Positions 1-7,350 of a stretch of DNA of 23,750 nucleotides are shown here, in pieces. The notes under the pieces were generated by a model. The model was not told the DNA's origin. It worked only from the letters and a program-made list of their open reading frames with translations, and searched no databases. Source of the stretch: RGIG1995 sp045126815 (GTDB lineage: Bacteria; Bacillota; Clostridia; Oscillospirales; CAG-272); contig JBGVPD010000070.1 in assembly GCA_045126815.1 (NCBI GenBank), positions 1 through 23,750 of the forward strand. Direction: 5' to 3'. The position numbers were made by a program, and so were the translations under genes. Position 1 is the stretch's first letter. Every line of letters begins with the position of its first letter.

Positions 1-2
1 TT

Positions 3-1181
3 ATCGTTATTGCCGCAACAAACAGACCTGACATTCTTGACCCCGCACTTCTCCGTCCGGGAAGATTTGACAGACAAATTACAGTTAACTATCCCGACAT
101 CAAGGGCAGAGAAGAAATTCTTAAGGTTCATTCACAAAACAAACCTCTTGAAAAAGACGTTGATTTAAGAAAGATAGCGCAGACGACCGTTGGATTTACG
201 GGCGCTGACTTGGCTAACCTCCTTAACGAAGCCGCACTCCTTGCCGCCAGAAAGGGTAAAACTCTTATAGGTATGGAAGATATTGACGAAGCTTCTATCA
301 AGGTTATCGTAGGTACACAAAAGAAATCCATGAAGATCAAAGAGTCGGAAAAATTAAAGACCGCTTATCACGAGGCAGGTCACGCTATTATCGCGCACGT
401 TCTTCCCTCGCTTGATCCTGTAAGACAAATTTCAATTATCCCCAGCGGCGGCGCATTGGGTTATACACTTAATCCCCCGTTAGAAGATAAATACAGTGTA
501 TACAGAAACGGAATCAAAGAAGAGATCGCTATGTTGCTCGGCGGAAGAGCGGCTGAAAAAATCATCTTTGACGATATTTCCGGCGGCGCTTCAAACGATA
601 TCCAAAGAGCTACCAACCTTGCAAGAAAGATGGTTACAAAGCTCGGTATGAGCGACGACTTAGGACCTATCGTTTACGGCGGCGAACACGAAAACGACGA
701 GGTATTCCTCGGAAGAAGCTACAATCAGTCAAGAAACTACTCTGAAGAAACTGCAGCTAAGATTGACGAGGAAATCAAAGCTATCGTTATGTCAGCTTAC
801 GAAAACGCGCAGAATATTCTTAAAGATAACATTGAAAAGCTTCATTTTATCGCAAAATATCTTGTTAAACACGAGATCATTGACGACAAGCAGTTCGATG
901 TTATAATGAATGGCGATCCTACAGAGGAAGATCTTGAAAAAATAGCTGAAGAACATAAAAAGAAGAGCTTTGAAGAAAATGCCGAACAGCAAAAGATCAA
1001 CGAAGAAAACGAGAGAAAGGCATTCGAAGAATCAAGAAGAGCCGAAGAAGAAAAGGCTATGGCTGACGCTGATAACGAAACGGGTATAGAAGCGTTTGCA
1101 AGATTTGCTCGTTCCGAAGAAGAAACTGACACTTCAAAAGAAGATAACCAAGATAACGACAAAGAAAATCACGACAATTAA
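3..1181 (+). CDS. ftsH: ATP-dependent zinc metalloprotease FtsH (5'-truncated)
   Basis: FtsH is the membrane-anchored AAA+ protease that degrades misfolded membrane proteins and selected regulators. Only the C-terminal 392 residues are present; the open frame runs off the left edge, so the N-terminal membrane segments and Walker A/B are outside. The fragment opens in the AAA+ second region of homology (AATNRPDILDPALLRPGRFD), continues through the helical lid (GFTGADLANLLNEAALLAAR) and enters the M41 peptidase domain. There the zinc motif HEAGH lies at bases 369-383, and the third ligand is the Asp of SGGASND near base 595. After the peptidase comes an unusually long, very acidic and Lys-rich tail of about 70 residues, probably disordered or coiled. 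An internal ATG at 210 is not the real start, because homology continues upstream. A hairpin follows directly after the stop codon. Confidence 0.97.
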   Translation: MVIAATNRPDILDPALLRPGRFDRQITVNYPDIKGREEILKVHSQNKPLEKDVDLRKIAQTTVGFTGADLANLLNEAALLAARKGKTLIGMEDIDEASIKVIVGTQKKSMKIKESEKLKTAYHEAGHAIIAHVLPSLDPVRQISIIPSGGALGYTLNPPLEDKYSVYRNGIKEEIAMLLGGRAAEKIIFDDISGGASNDIQRATNLARKMVTKLGMSDDLGPIVYGGEHENDEVFLGRSYNQSRNYSEETAAKIDEEIKAIVMSAYENAQNILKDNIEKLHFIAKYLVKHEIIDDKQFDVIMNGDPTEEDLEKIAEEHKKKSFEENAEQQKINEENERKAFEESRRAEEEKAMADADNETGIEAFARFARSEEETDTSKEDNQDNDKENHDN

Positions 1182-1183
1182 AG

Positions 1184-1220
1184 ATTAAGGGCTACTCATT
1201 TATGTTGTAGCCCTTAATTT
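1184..1220 (+). terminator. Probable intrinsic terminator after ftsH
   Basis: A perfect 12-bp inverted repeat (1184-1195 and 1207-1218, arms ATTAAGGGCTAC/GTAGCCCTTAAT) with an 11-base loop starts three bases after the ftsH stop codon. The T-run after the stem is short, so termination may be partial. mnmM begins only 25 bases downstream. Confidence 0.7.
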
Positions 1221-1244
1221 AAGTATAAAAAGGATGAATATATA

Positions 1245-1796
1245 ATGGTTGATTTAATGGGACTTGAAAAACAGTTTTTATCAGCTCATATAAGAGAAGG
1301 TATAACTGCCGTCGATTTCACTATGGGTAACGGACACGATACGCTGTTTTTATCAAAAGCAATAGGAGAAAGCGGAAAATTATACGCATTTGACATTCAA
1401 GACGCGGCTTTGGCAAACACCAAGGCAAGACTTGAAGAAAACCTTTGCCCCAACAACTATACTTTGATCAAAGCATCACACAGCCTTGTTAAAGAATACG
1501 TAAAGGAAAAAATAGACGTCGGCGTTTTTAATTTAGGGTACCTGCCCGGCGGAGATAAGTCTATCACCACCTTAAGAGAAACAACTCTGCCTGCGGTCGA
1601 TGCCGCTTTAGAGCTGCTTAATGACGACGGAATTATACTTATAGCAATCTATCCCGGACACGCAGAGGGCGAAATAGAGGGTAAACTGCTGACAGAGAGA
1701 CTTTCCACACTCGACAGAAAGCAAATATGCGTCAGCCGTTTCACCATTCTTAACTCTCCTACATCCCCATATTTTATTGCAATAGAGAAAAAGTAG
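1245..1796 (+). CDS. mnmM: tRNA (mnm5s2U34) methyltransferase MnmM (YtqB family)
   Basis: Class I SAM-dependent methyltransferase of the rRNA_methylase/YtqB family, 183 residues. B. subtilis YtqB was renamed MnmM because it methylates the 5-aminomethyl group of wobble uridine 34 (nm5s2U to mnm5s2U), replacing the methyltransferase half of MnmC. The SAM-binding motif DFTMGNGHDT is at residues 24-33, the acidic ribose-binding position is in FDIQ (49-52), and the family signature FNLGYLPGGDKSITT begins at residue 95; the protein ends with the conserved IAIEKK. Length and motifs match the B. subtilis protein as I recall it. The start is ATG with AAAAGG about 10 bases upstream. It lies between ftsH and rlmH (6-base gap to rlmH), two genes before mnmG, which creates its substrate. 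Family confident; exact substrate inferred from the orthologue. Confidence 0.9.
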   Translation: MVDLMGLEKQFLSAHIREGITAVDFTMGNGHDTLFLSKAIGESGKLYAFDIQDAALANTKARLEENLCPNNYTLIKASHSLVKEYVKEKIDVGVFNLGYLPGGDKSITTLRETTLPAVDAALELLNDDGIILIAIYPGHAEGEIEGKLLTERLSTLDRKQICVSRFTILNSPTSPYFIAIEKK

Positions 1797-1802
1797 TATT
1801 TT

Positions 1803-2237
1803 ATGTTGAATATAACCGTTATTTGTTGCGGCACACTCAAAGAACAATATCTAAAGGATGCCGTTAAAGAATATGAAAAAAGATTATCCGCTTTTTGTAA
1901 ACTCAATATAAACGAGATAAAAGAAGACTCCATTAGTGCATCATATAATGCAGTATCCTCTTTCAAGGGCTGTAAGATCGCCCTTTGTATTGAAGGAAAG
2001 ATGCTTTCTTCGGAAGATTTGGCAGAAAAAATAAACACTTTAGCAATAAGCGGTCAAAGCAATATCGCATTTATCATCGGAGGAAGCGAGGGAATTTCCG
2101 ACGAGATAAAGAATATGTGCGATATTAAGCTGTCTTTCTCTAAAATGACTTTCCCGCACCAGCTTATGAGGGTTATTTTGCTCGAACAAATATACAGAGC
2201 GTTTACGATTATCAATCACAAACAATATCACAAGTAA
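1803..2237 (+). CDS. rlmH: 23S rRNA (pseudouridine1915-N3)-methyltransferase RlmH
   Basis: SPOUT-class methyltransferase that N3-methylates pseudouridine 1915 in helix 69 of 23S rRNA, acting on the assembled 70S ribosome as a homodimer. The trefoil-knot SAM-binding loop is visible as FIIGGSEGIS (about residues 90-99). The C-terminal knot helix has the RlmH-specific signature KMTFPHQLMRVILLEQIYRA followed by a terminal YHK that corresponds to the usual YHR/YHK end. At 144 residues it is slightly shorter than typical members (about 155-159); the deficit lies between the N-terminal strand and the knot, not at the active site. The ATG is 6 bases after the mnmM stop codon and has only a weak ribosome binding site, suggesting translational coupling with mnmM. 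Confidence 0.95.
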   Translation: MLNITVICCGTLKEQYLKDAVKEYEKRLSAFCKLNINEIKEDSISASYNAVSSFKGCKIALCIEGKMLSSEDLAEKINTLAISGQSNIAFIIGGSEGISDEIKNMCDIKLSFSKMTFPHQLMRVILLEQIYRAFTIINHKQYHK

Positions 2238-2255
2238 AATATACGGAGAATAAAA

Positions 2256-2570
2256 ATGAAGTTACATCCCCACAGAAAAGCACAGATAGCGGCTGTTTTC
2301 GTGTTTGTTTTTATATTTATAATCACTGTCCTCTACTCAAAAGGCACTTTTGACTTGACTTTCGTTGATCGCCCCGACGGTTACGGTTCACTTAAAGAGG
2401 TTGACGGAGAAAAAGTTAACACCGAAGATACGAAAACCGAAGAAACTAACGGTAGTTTTGAGGACGAGTTCCATGACGTAATGGAAGATATGTTGGAAGA
2501 TTTAAATCCTAAAGAAACCGATTTTAACCCTAACGATCTACCGCAAGATACTATCGAACAAACGCCATAA
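2256..2570 (+). CDS. Small single-pass membrane protein with acidic tail, unknown function
   Basis: A 104-residue protein that I do not recognise. A short basic N-terminus (MKLHPHRKAQ) precedes one hydrophobic segment at about residues 11-28, which predicts an inside-N, outside-C anchor or uncleaved signal. The remaining 75 residues are strongly acidic (many Glu/Asp, few aromatic residues) and look unstructured. The start is ATG with ACGGAGAA about 6 bases upstream. It lies 18 bases after rlmH and 70 bases before mnmG on the same strand, so it is probably co-transcribed with mnmM and rlmH. Nothing in the sequence indicates a catalytic function. Reality as a gene is supported by the ribosome binding site, the clean membrane segment and its placement; function unknown. 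Confidence 0.75.
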   Translation: MKLHPHRKAQIAAVFVFVFIFIITVLYSKGTFDLTFVDRPDGYGSLKEVDGEKVNTEDTKTEETNGSFEDEFHDVMEDMLEDLNPKETDFNPNDLPQDTIEQTP

Positions 2571-2625
2571 AAACTAAACTTGATCAGTATTACAGTTTTT
2601 GTAAATTATACCATTTTTTGTAAAT

Positions 2626-2634
2626 AAGGGAGAT
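2626..2634 (+). promoter_or_regulatory. Ribosome binding site fixing the TTG start of mnmG
   Basis: AAGGGAGAT ends 6 bases before the TTG at 2641. No ATG lies between this site and the FAD-binding glycine motif, so TTG is the initiation codon. Confidence 0.8.
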
Positions 2635-2640
2635 ATTACG

Positions 2641-4539
2641 TTGAACTATATAGCAGGTAGCGCTGATATTGCAGTAATAGGAGCAGGCCACGCAGGAATT
2701 GAAGCGGCTTTGGCATCTGCACGACTCGGAATGAAAACTATACTTTTTACCATAAATCTTGACGCCGTTGGCAATATGCCCTGTAACCCTTCTATAGGCG
2801 GAACGGGAAAAGGTCATTTGGTATACGAAATTGACGCCTTAGGCGGAGAAATGGGTTATGCTGCCGACAAGGTTACCCTTCAAACGCGTACCTTAAATCT
2901 CGGCAAGGGCCCTGCCGTTCATTCAAAAAGAGTTCAGGCAGACCGTATAAAATACCGAGAAATAATGAAAAAAACAATAGAAAATACGGACAACCTCTCG
3001 CTTGTTCAGGCTGAAATCGTTGATTTCTTAACAGAGGAAGTTGACGGCAAAAAAAGCATAAAAGCAGTAGTAACGAAAATGGGCGCTTTATGGAACGTAA
3101 AGGCAGCCATTGTTTGCGCGGGTACTTTCTTAAACGGCAGAGTTATAACGGGTGAATGCGCGTATGAATCAGGTCCCGACGGTATGTTGCCGGCAAAAGG
3201 TTTTACCGACGCTCTTATCCGCGAAAATATTGAATTATACAGATTTAAGACGGGAACTCCCCCTCGCGTACATGCAGACACCGTCGATTTTACCGATCTT
3301 GAAATACAAAACGGCGACGAGGGCACTTCACCTTTTTCGGCAAGGACAGATGCCAAGAAGTATGCTTCAATCGAACAAACTCCCTGCCATATCGTATATA
3401 CTTCAAACATTACACATGATATTATAAAATCAAATCTCCACCGCTCTCCCCTGTATTCAGGCGAGATCAAGGGTACAGGCCCCAGATATTGCCCAAGTAT
3501 TGAGGATAAGGTAGTTAGATTTGCCGATAAAGAACGTCACCAGCTATTTATCGAGCCTTGCGGTAAGGATACGAAGGAATTATACATACAAGGCTTTTCA
3601 TCATCACTTCCCGAAGAAGTTCAAATTCAAATGCTTCATTCTCTTAAAGGCTTTGAAAACGCACAAATGATGAGAACTGCTTATGCTATTGAATACGACT
3701 GCATAAACCCCACTCAGCTATATCCTACTCTCGAATTTAAGACTATTTCGGGACTTTACGGAGCAGGACAGTTTAACGGAACGAGCGGATACGAGGAAGC
3801 TGCGGCTCAGGGACTTATTGCGGGTATAAACGCGGTTTTAAAGATCAAAGGTCAAGAACCGTTGATATTAAAGAGAGATTCGTCCTATATTGGTACGCTT
3901 ATTGACGATATCGTTACCAAAGGAACGAACGAGCCATACAGAATGATGACTTCGCGTTCAGAATACAGGCTTTTACTCCGTCAGGATAATGCCGATTACA
4001 GATTAACCCCCTTAGGTTATAAAATAGGACTTATAAGCGAAGAAAGATATGCCGAATATCTGAAAAAACAAGAAGCTATAAAGGCTGAAGTGGAGAGAGC
4101 ATCAAAAGTTACCATTTCCCCAACAGAACAGCTTAACGATATTCTTATCAGCGCGGGAACAACTCCCGTCAGCACGGGAATTAAACTTGCCGACCTTTTG
4201 AAAAGACCGCAGTTAAATTATAACATTCTTTCATCCGTTGACAAAACGAGAGAAGATCTTCCCGTTGACATAATGAATTGCGCTGAGGTAATTATAAAAT
4301 ACGACGGCTACATCAAAAGACAGATAGCTGAGGTACAAAAGTTCGAAAAGACCGAAAGCATCAAGTTGCCGAAAGATATAAATTATTTGTCGATAAAAGG
4401 ACTCCGTATAGAAGCTAGACAGAAACTCGACAAAATCAAACCCGAAAACATAGGTCAGGCATCAAGAATAAGTGGTGTCAGCCCCGCCGACATTACCGTT
4501 TTACTTATTTATTGCCAACAAAACAGAGAAAACTTATAA
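2641..4539 (+). CDS. mnmG: tRNA uridine-5-carboxymethylaminomethyl modification enzyme MnmG (GidA)
   Basis: FAD-dependent subunit of the MnmE-MnmG complex, which adds the (carboxymethyl)aminomethyl group to C5 of wobble uridine 34. The 632 residues match the usual length. The FAD Rossmann motif IGAGHAG is at residues 13-19. The two conserved cysteines are C48 (NMPCNPSIGG) and C284 (GPRYCPSIEDK), equivalent to E. coli C47 and C277. Other family blocks are KTGTPPR, GFSSSLPEEVQ and LYGAGQFNGTSGYEEAAAQG; the C-terminal helical MnmE/tRNA-binding region is complete. TTG start, see the RBS at 2626. mnmE, which often precedes mnmG in Firmicutes, is not next to it; the upstream genes are rlmH and a small membrane protein. 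rsmG follows after 14 bases, so the two are probably one operon. No convincing promoter is visible in the 70-base gap upstream. Confidence 0.98.
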   Translation: MNYIAGSADIAVIGAGHAGIEAALASARLGMKTILFTINLDAVGNMPCNPSIGGTGKGHLVYEIDALGGEMGYAADKVTLQTRTLNLGKGPAVHSKRVQADRIKYREIMKKTIENTDNLSLVQAEIVDFLTEEVDGKKSIKAVVTKMGALWNVKAAIVCAGTFLNGRVITGECAYESGPDGMLPAKGFTDALIRENIELYRFKTGTPPRVHADTVDFTDLEIQNGDEGTSPFSARTDAKKYASIEQTPCHIVYTSNITHDIIKSNLHRSPLYSGEIKGTGPRYCPSIEDKVVRFADKERHQLFIEPCGKDTKELYIQGFSSSLPEEVQIQMLHSLKGFENAQMMRTAYAIEYDCINPTQLYPTLEFKTISGLYGAGQFNGTSGYEEAAAQGLIAGINAVLKIKGQEPLILKRDSSYIGTLIDDIVTKGTNEPYRMMTSRSEYRLLLRQDNADYRLTPLGYKIGLISEERYAEYLKKQEAIKAEVERASKVTISPTEQLNDILISAGTTPVSTGIKLADLLKRPQLNYNILSSVDKTREDLPVDIMNCAEVIIKYDGYIKRQIAEVQKFEKTESIKLPKDINYLSIKGLRIEARQKLDKIKPENIGQASRISGVSPADITVLLIYCQQNRENL

Positions 4540-4553
4540 AAAGGTGTAAGATA

Positions 4554-5279
4554 ATGACCGACCATACTCAATTAATAAAAGACGTTTTTGCCAATAACAA
4601 TCTGTCGGAACTGTTAAACGTAACGGTATTAGACAAGCTTAACAAACTTATCGACCGTATGATAACGGTAAACGAAAAAATGAATTTAACAGCTATAACT
4701 GATGCTGAAGATATTATTTTAAAACATATTGCCGACTCGGCTACGGTTATTAAATACATCCCACAAAAAGCAAAACTTCTTGACGTTGGTACAGGCGGTG
4801 GATTCCCCGCCCTCCCTATTGCAATATTTCGCCCCGACGTTAACGTTTACGCCCTTGACAGCACGTTGAAAAAGCTTAAGTATATAGAAGAAACGGCAAA
4901 TATATTAGAGCTTGACAACATAAGGATCGTTTCGGGAAGAGCCGAAGAACTGGGCAAAACGGTAAACTACCGCGAACGCTTTGATATAGTTACCGCAAGA
5001 GCCGTAGCTTCTTTAAACGTTCTTACAGAGCTTTGCATTCCTTTTGTCAAGTTAGGCGGAAGCTTTATATCCATGAAAGGAAGCGCTGCGGAGGAAGAAA
5101 TAGTTTCTGCAAAAAGCGGAATTATACAGCTTGGCGGCACAAAATTCGAGGATATTACCTTCAACTTGAGCTACAACAACGTAGAACTGCAAAGACATAT
5201 AGTTATTTCCAAAAAGGTAAAAAATACGCCCGACAGTTTCCCCAGAATGTATAACCGTATAACAAAGAAACCTTTATAA
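4554..5279 (+). CDS. rsmG: 16S rRNA (guanine527-N7)-methyltransferase RsmG (GidB)
   Basis: SAM-dependent enzyme that N7-methylates G527 in the 530 loop of 16S rRNA; its loss gives low-level streptomycin resistance in several species. From the chosen ATG the protein has 241 residues, the normal size. SAM motif I LDVGTGGGFP is at residues 76-85, then YALDSTLKKLKYIEE, then the active-site block VTARAVASLNVLTEL and the conserved FISMKG. An in-frame ATG at 4512 would overlap mnmG by 28 bases and add 14 non-homologous basic residues; the ATG at 4554 is preceded by AAAAGGTG with suitable spacing and is preferred. It lies 14 bases after mnmG, the classic gidA-gidB arrangement, and is followed by a strong terminator. 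Confidence 0.97.
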   Translation: MTDHTQLIKDVFANNNLSELLNVTVLDKLNKLIDRMITVNEKMNLTAITDAEDIILKHIADSATVIKYIPQKAKLLDVGTGGGFPALPIAIFRPDVNVYALDSTLKKLKYIEETANILELDNIRIVSGRAEELGKTVNYRERFDIVTARAVASLNVLTELCIPFVKLGGSFISMKGSAAEEEIVSAKSGIIQLGGTKFEDITFNLSYNNVELQRHIVISKKVKNTPDSFPRMYNRITKKPL

Positions 5280-5309
5280 CATTCTATTTTTCCTTTATCT
5301 TTGTTTTTT

Positions 5310-5350
5310 AAAGAATAAAACGGACCTTTTCCGTTTTATTCTTTTTTTAT
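5310..5350 (+). terminator. Strong intrinsic terminator after rsmG
   Basis: A perfect 15-bp stem (5310-5324 with 5330-5344; arms begin AAAGAATAAAACGGA) has a 5-base loop CCTTT and runs into a long T-rich tract. It closes the mnmG-rsmG unit and separates it from noc. Confidence 0.92.
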
Positions 5351-5436
5351 TTTGTTTTTTTATGTGTTTTTTTATTTTCCCCTATAACAAATTATTTTCC
5401 GCCGTAAATAATACGAGTTTTATTTTACTTTCAGAA

Positions 5437-5445
5437 TGATATTAT
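5437..5445 (+). promoter_or_regulatory. Possible extended -10 promoter for noc
   Basis: TGATATTAT (TGn plus TATTAT) lies about 45 bases before the noc ATG, downstream of the rsmG terminator. No good -35 hexamer is present at 16-18 bases upstream, so the call rests on the extended -10 and on the need for a promoter after the terminator. Confidence 0.35.
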
Positions 5446-5489
5446 TTTTATACCAAAAATATAAGTATAAAAACAAAGGAAGAAAACAA

Positions 5490-6338
5490 ATGAACACACT
5501 TTACAGAAACCCATTCAAAAAAGCCGAAACGCCTTTAAAATCAGAACGTGTTAACACCAAACCCATTCGTATGCTTTCAACAGACCAACTCTTCCCCAAT
5601 CCATCTCAACCACGTTTTATATTCGAAGACGAGCCTATGCTTCGCCTTGCTGACAGCATAAGACGATACGGTATACTTCAACCGTTGTCGGTTCGCCCGA
5701 CTAACAGCGACAAAGGCGAGGTATATCAGATCATAGCCGGTGAAAGACGCTGGAGGGCAGCAAGAATAATAGGACTTACCGAAGTTCCCTGTCTTATACT
5801 TGATATAGACAGCCAAAAATCAGCCGAGTTAGCTATTATTGAAAACATTCAAAGAGAAGATCTGAATATTTTTGAACAAGCGGCGGCAATAGCTTCCTTA
5901 ATTGATATCTACGGGTTAACGCAAGAACAGGCTGCAAGACAGCTTTCGTCAAGCCAGTCTTATATTGCAAACAAGTTAAGAATATTAAAACTCACACCCG
6001 CCGAAAGAAAAGAAATAGTAAAAAACAAGTTGACCGAAAGACATGCACGTGCCCTTTTGCGAATTGAAGATCCAAATTTAAGACTGCAAACCATACTTCA
6101 TATCGCCTCAAAAGAGCTTAATGTTTCAGCAACTGAAAGGTACATTGACAATCTATTAGAAAACGAGCAAACGTTACCCGACCGCCGTCAAGTCAAGGGA
6201 GTTATAAAAGACTTAAGATTTTTTTACAATTCCGTCGACAAAGCCGTATCACTTCTCAAAGATTGCGGTTTTAACGTAACTTTACAAAAAAGAGAAAAGG
6301 GATATGAGACGGAGATCACAATTCGTATACCAAAATAA
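5490..6338 (+). CDS. noc: Nucleoid occlusion protein Noc (ParB-family CTPase)
   Basis: ParB-fold DNA clamp that in B. subtilis binds Noc sites and blocks division over the nucleoid. It has 282 residues from the ATG preceded by AAAGGAAG; a longer frame from 5436 lacks a ribosome binding site. The CTP-binding motifs are GERRWRA (84-90) and ENIQRE (118-123), then the helix-turn-helix (about 142-168). Assignment to Noc rather than ParB rests on position (rsmG-noc-parA-parB) and on specificity residues. Q156, K162, K167 and R184 align by spacing with the Noc-type Q/K/K/R set described for ParB/Noc divergence, while the downstream ParB has R/A/D/G. The N-terminus (MNTLYRNPFKK) could be the membrane-targeting segment, but it is not a clear amphipathic helix. 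Three parS sites begin three bases after the stop codon. Confidence 0.88.
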   Translation: MNTLYRNPFKKAETPLKSERVNTKPIRMLSTDQLFPNPSQPRFIFEDEPMLRLADSIRRYGILQPLSVRPTNSDKGEVYQIIAGERRWRAARIIGLTEVPCLILDIDSQKSAELAIIENIQREDLNIFEQAAAIASLIDIYGLTQEQAARQLSSSQSYIANKLRILKLTPAERKEIVKNKLTERHARALLRIEDPNLRLQTILHIASKELNVSATERYIDNLLENEQTLPDRRQVKGVIKDLRFFYNSVDKAVSLLKDCGFNVTLQKREKGYETEITIRIPK

Positions 6339-6341
6339 AAA

Positions 6342-6357
6342 TGTTCCACGTGGAACA
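6342..6357. promoter_or_regulatory. parS site 1 (ParB-binding centromere)
   Basis: TGTTCCACGTGGAACA is a perfect 16-bp palindrome equal to a known parS variant. It starts three bases after the noc stop codon. Confidence 0.95.
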
Positions 6358-6380
6358 CATAAAAGGCGAACCCCCAAAAA

Positions 6381-6396
6381 TGTTCCACGTGGAACA
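6381..6396. promoter_or_regulatory. parS site 2
   Basis: A second perfect copy of the 16-bp palindrome, identical to site 1, centred 39 bases downstream of it. Confidence 0.95.
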
Positions 6397-6421
6397 AATA
6401 AAAAAAGCATAACCCCGCAAA

Positions 6422-6437
6422 CGTTCCACGTGGAACA
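6422..6437. promoter_or_regulatory. parS site 3
   Basis: The 14-bp palindromic core GTTCCACGTGGAAC is intact; only the outermost left base differs (C for T). It is centred 41 bases from site 2 and lies 69 bases upstream of the parA -35 box. Confidence 0.93.
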
Positions 6438-6505
6438 TTATATTTCGCACTTTTCTTATACCAAATCTTGTATATGTAAAATATTTTATTACTGTTCGTT
6501 TTTGG

Positions 6506-6534
6506 TTGACAATACCCCTCCGCACTGATATAAT
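6506..6534 (+). promoter_or_regulatory. Fully consensus sigma-A promoter of parAB
   Basis: TTGACA (6506-6511), a 17-base spacer, and TATAAT (6529-6534) preceded by TGA, so an extended -10 as well. The predicted start is near 6541, giving a leader of about 30 bases before the GTG of parA. Because parS sites lie just upstream, ParB spreading could modulate it; that is inference. Confidence 0.93.
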
Positions 6535-6569
6535 ATTATATGTAACATATTTAGTTGGGGGATTTGAAC

Positions 6570-7334
6570 GTGGGAAAAATTATCACTTTTGCTAACCAAA
6601 AAGGCGGCGTCGGAAAGACCACTTCCGCCGTTAATATAGCAGCTCAAGCAGGAGCTATGGGCAAAAAAGTATTACTCGTTGACAACGATCCCCAGGGTAA
6701 CGCTACAAGTGCTGTCGGTCTGTTCGATAAGCGAAACTTGAAATACTCAACATATTCGACGATCATCGAGCCGTCTACTGTTCGAAACTCTATTCGCAAC
6801 ACCCCGTTCGAAAATCTTGACGTTATGCCCTCCAACATTAACCTTGCAGGTGCAGAGATCGAAATCATCGAATTTAACGACAGACACAAAAGATTGAAAG
6901 ACGCGCTCGACCAAATAAAAGACGACTACGACTACATATTTATAGATTGCCCTCCCACATTAGGACTTCTAACAGTTAACGCGCTCGTCGCATCAGACGG
7001 AATTATTATACCTATGCAGTGCGAATATTTTGCGCTCGAAGGATTGGCTCAGCTTTCCGTATCCATAAAAAAGGTTAAACAGATGTATAACCCTCAGCTC
7101 GAGCTCGTCGGCATACTTATAACTATGTATAACGGCAGATTGAATTTGTCAGTTCAGGTTATGTCTGAACTTAAAAAATACTATTCGGACAAGCTGTTTA
7201 AGACGGTTATTACCCGCAACGTAAGACTCAGCGAGGCTCCAAGCTACGGAAAACCGATAAAATACTTTGATAAATACTCAAAGGGCAGCCAAGCTTACGA
7301 AGACGTTACAAAAGAAATTCTTGAACGTATATAA
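6570..7334 (+). CDS. parA: Chromosome-partitioning ATPase ParA (Soj)
   Basis: Deviant Walker-A ATPase that binds DNA non-specifically as an ATP dimer and is displaced by ParB-parS, moving replicated origins; in Bacillus (Soj) it also regulates DnaA. The Walker A box KGGVGKTT (11-18) carries the signature first lysine. LLVDNDPQGNATS is the second motif (about 36-48) and the Walker B type strand is DYIFIDCPPTLGLL. The 254-residue length is standard. I chose the GTG at 6570 because it begins MGKIITFANQKGG, as Soj does, and has TGGGGGA 7 bases upstream; a TTG at 6555 would lie inside that ribosome binding site. A consensus promoter lies 36 bases upstream and parB follows after 16 bases. Confidence 0.97.
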   Translation: MGKIITFANQKGGVGKTTSAVNIAAQAGAMGKKVLLVDNDPQGNATSAVGLFDKRNLKYSTYSTIIEPSTVRNSIRNTPFENLDVMPSNINLAGAEIEIIEFNDRHKRLKDALDQIKDDYDYIFIDCPPTLGLLTVNALVASDGIIIPMQCEYFALEGLAQLSVSIKKVKQMYNPQLELVGILITMYNGRLNLSVQVMSELKKYYSDKLFKTVITRNVRLSEAPSYGKPIKYFDKYSKGSQAYEDVTKEILERI

Positions 7335-7350
7335 GATAAGGGGATAAATT

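Noticed and set aside
210..1181. ftsH starting at the internal ATG at 210
   Set aside because: FtsH homology (the AAA+ second region of homology) continues in frame upstream to base 3, so the gene is cut by the window edge rather than starting at 210.
5280..5489. Possible small RNA or riboswitch between rsmG and noc
   Set aside because: Beyond the terminator and a possible extended -10 the region is simple T-rich sequence with no conserved aptamer-like structure that I can see.
6342..6437. Three identical palindromes as a CRISPR-like or transposon array, and the short open frames across them
   Set aside because: The sequence is the established parS palindrome beside parAB; the overlapping frames on both strands are products of the palindromes and have no ribosome binding site.
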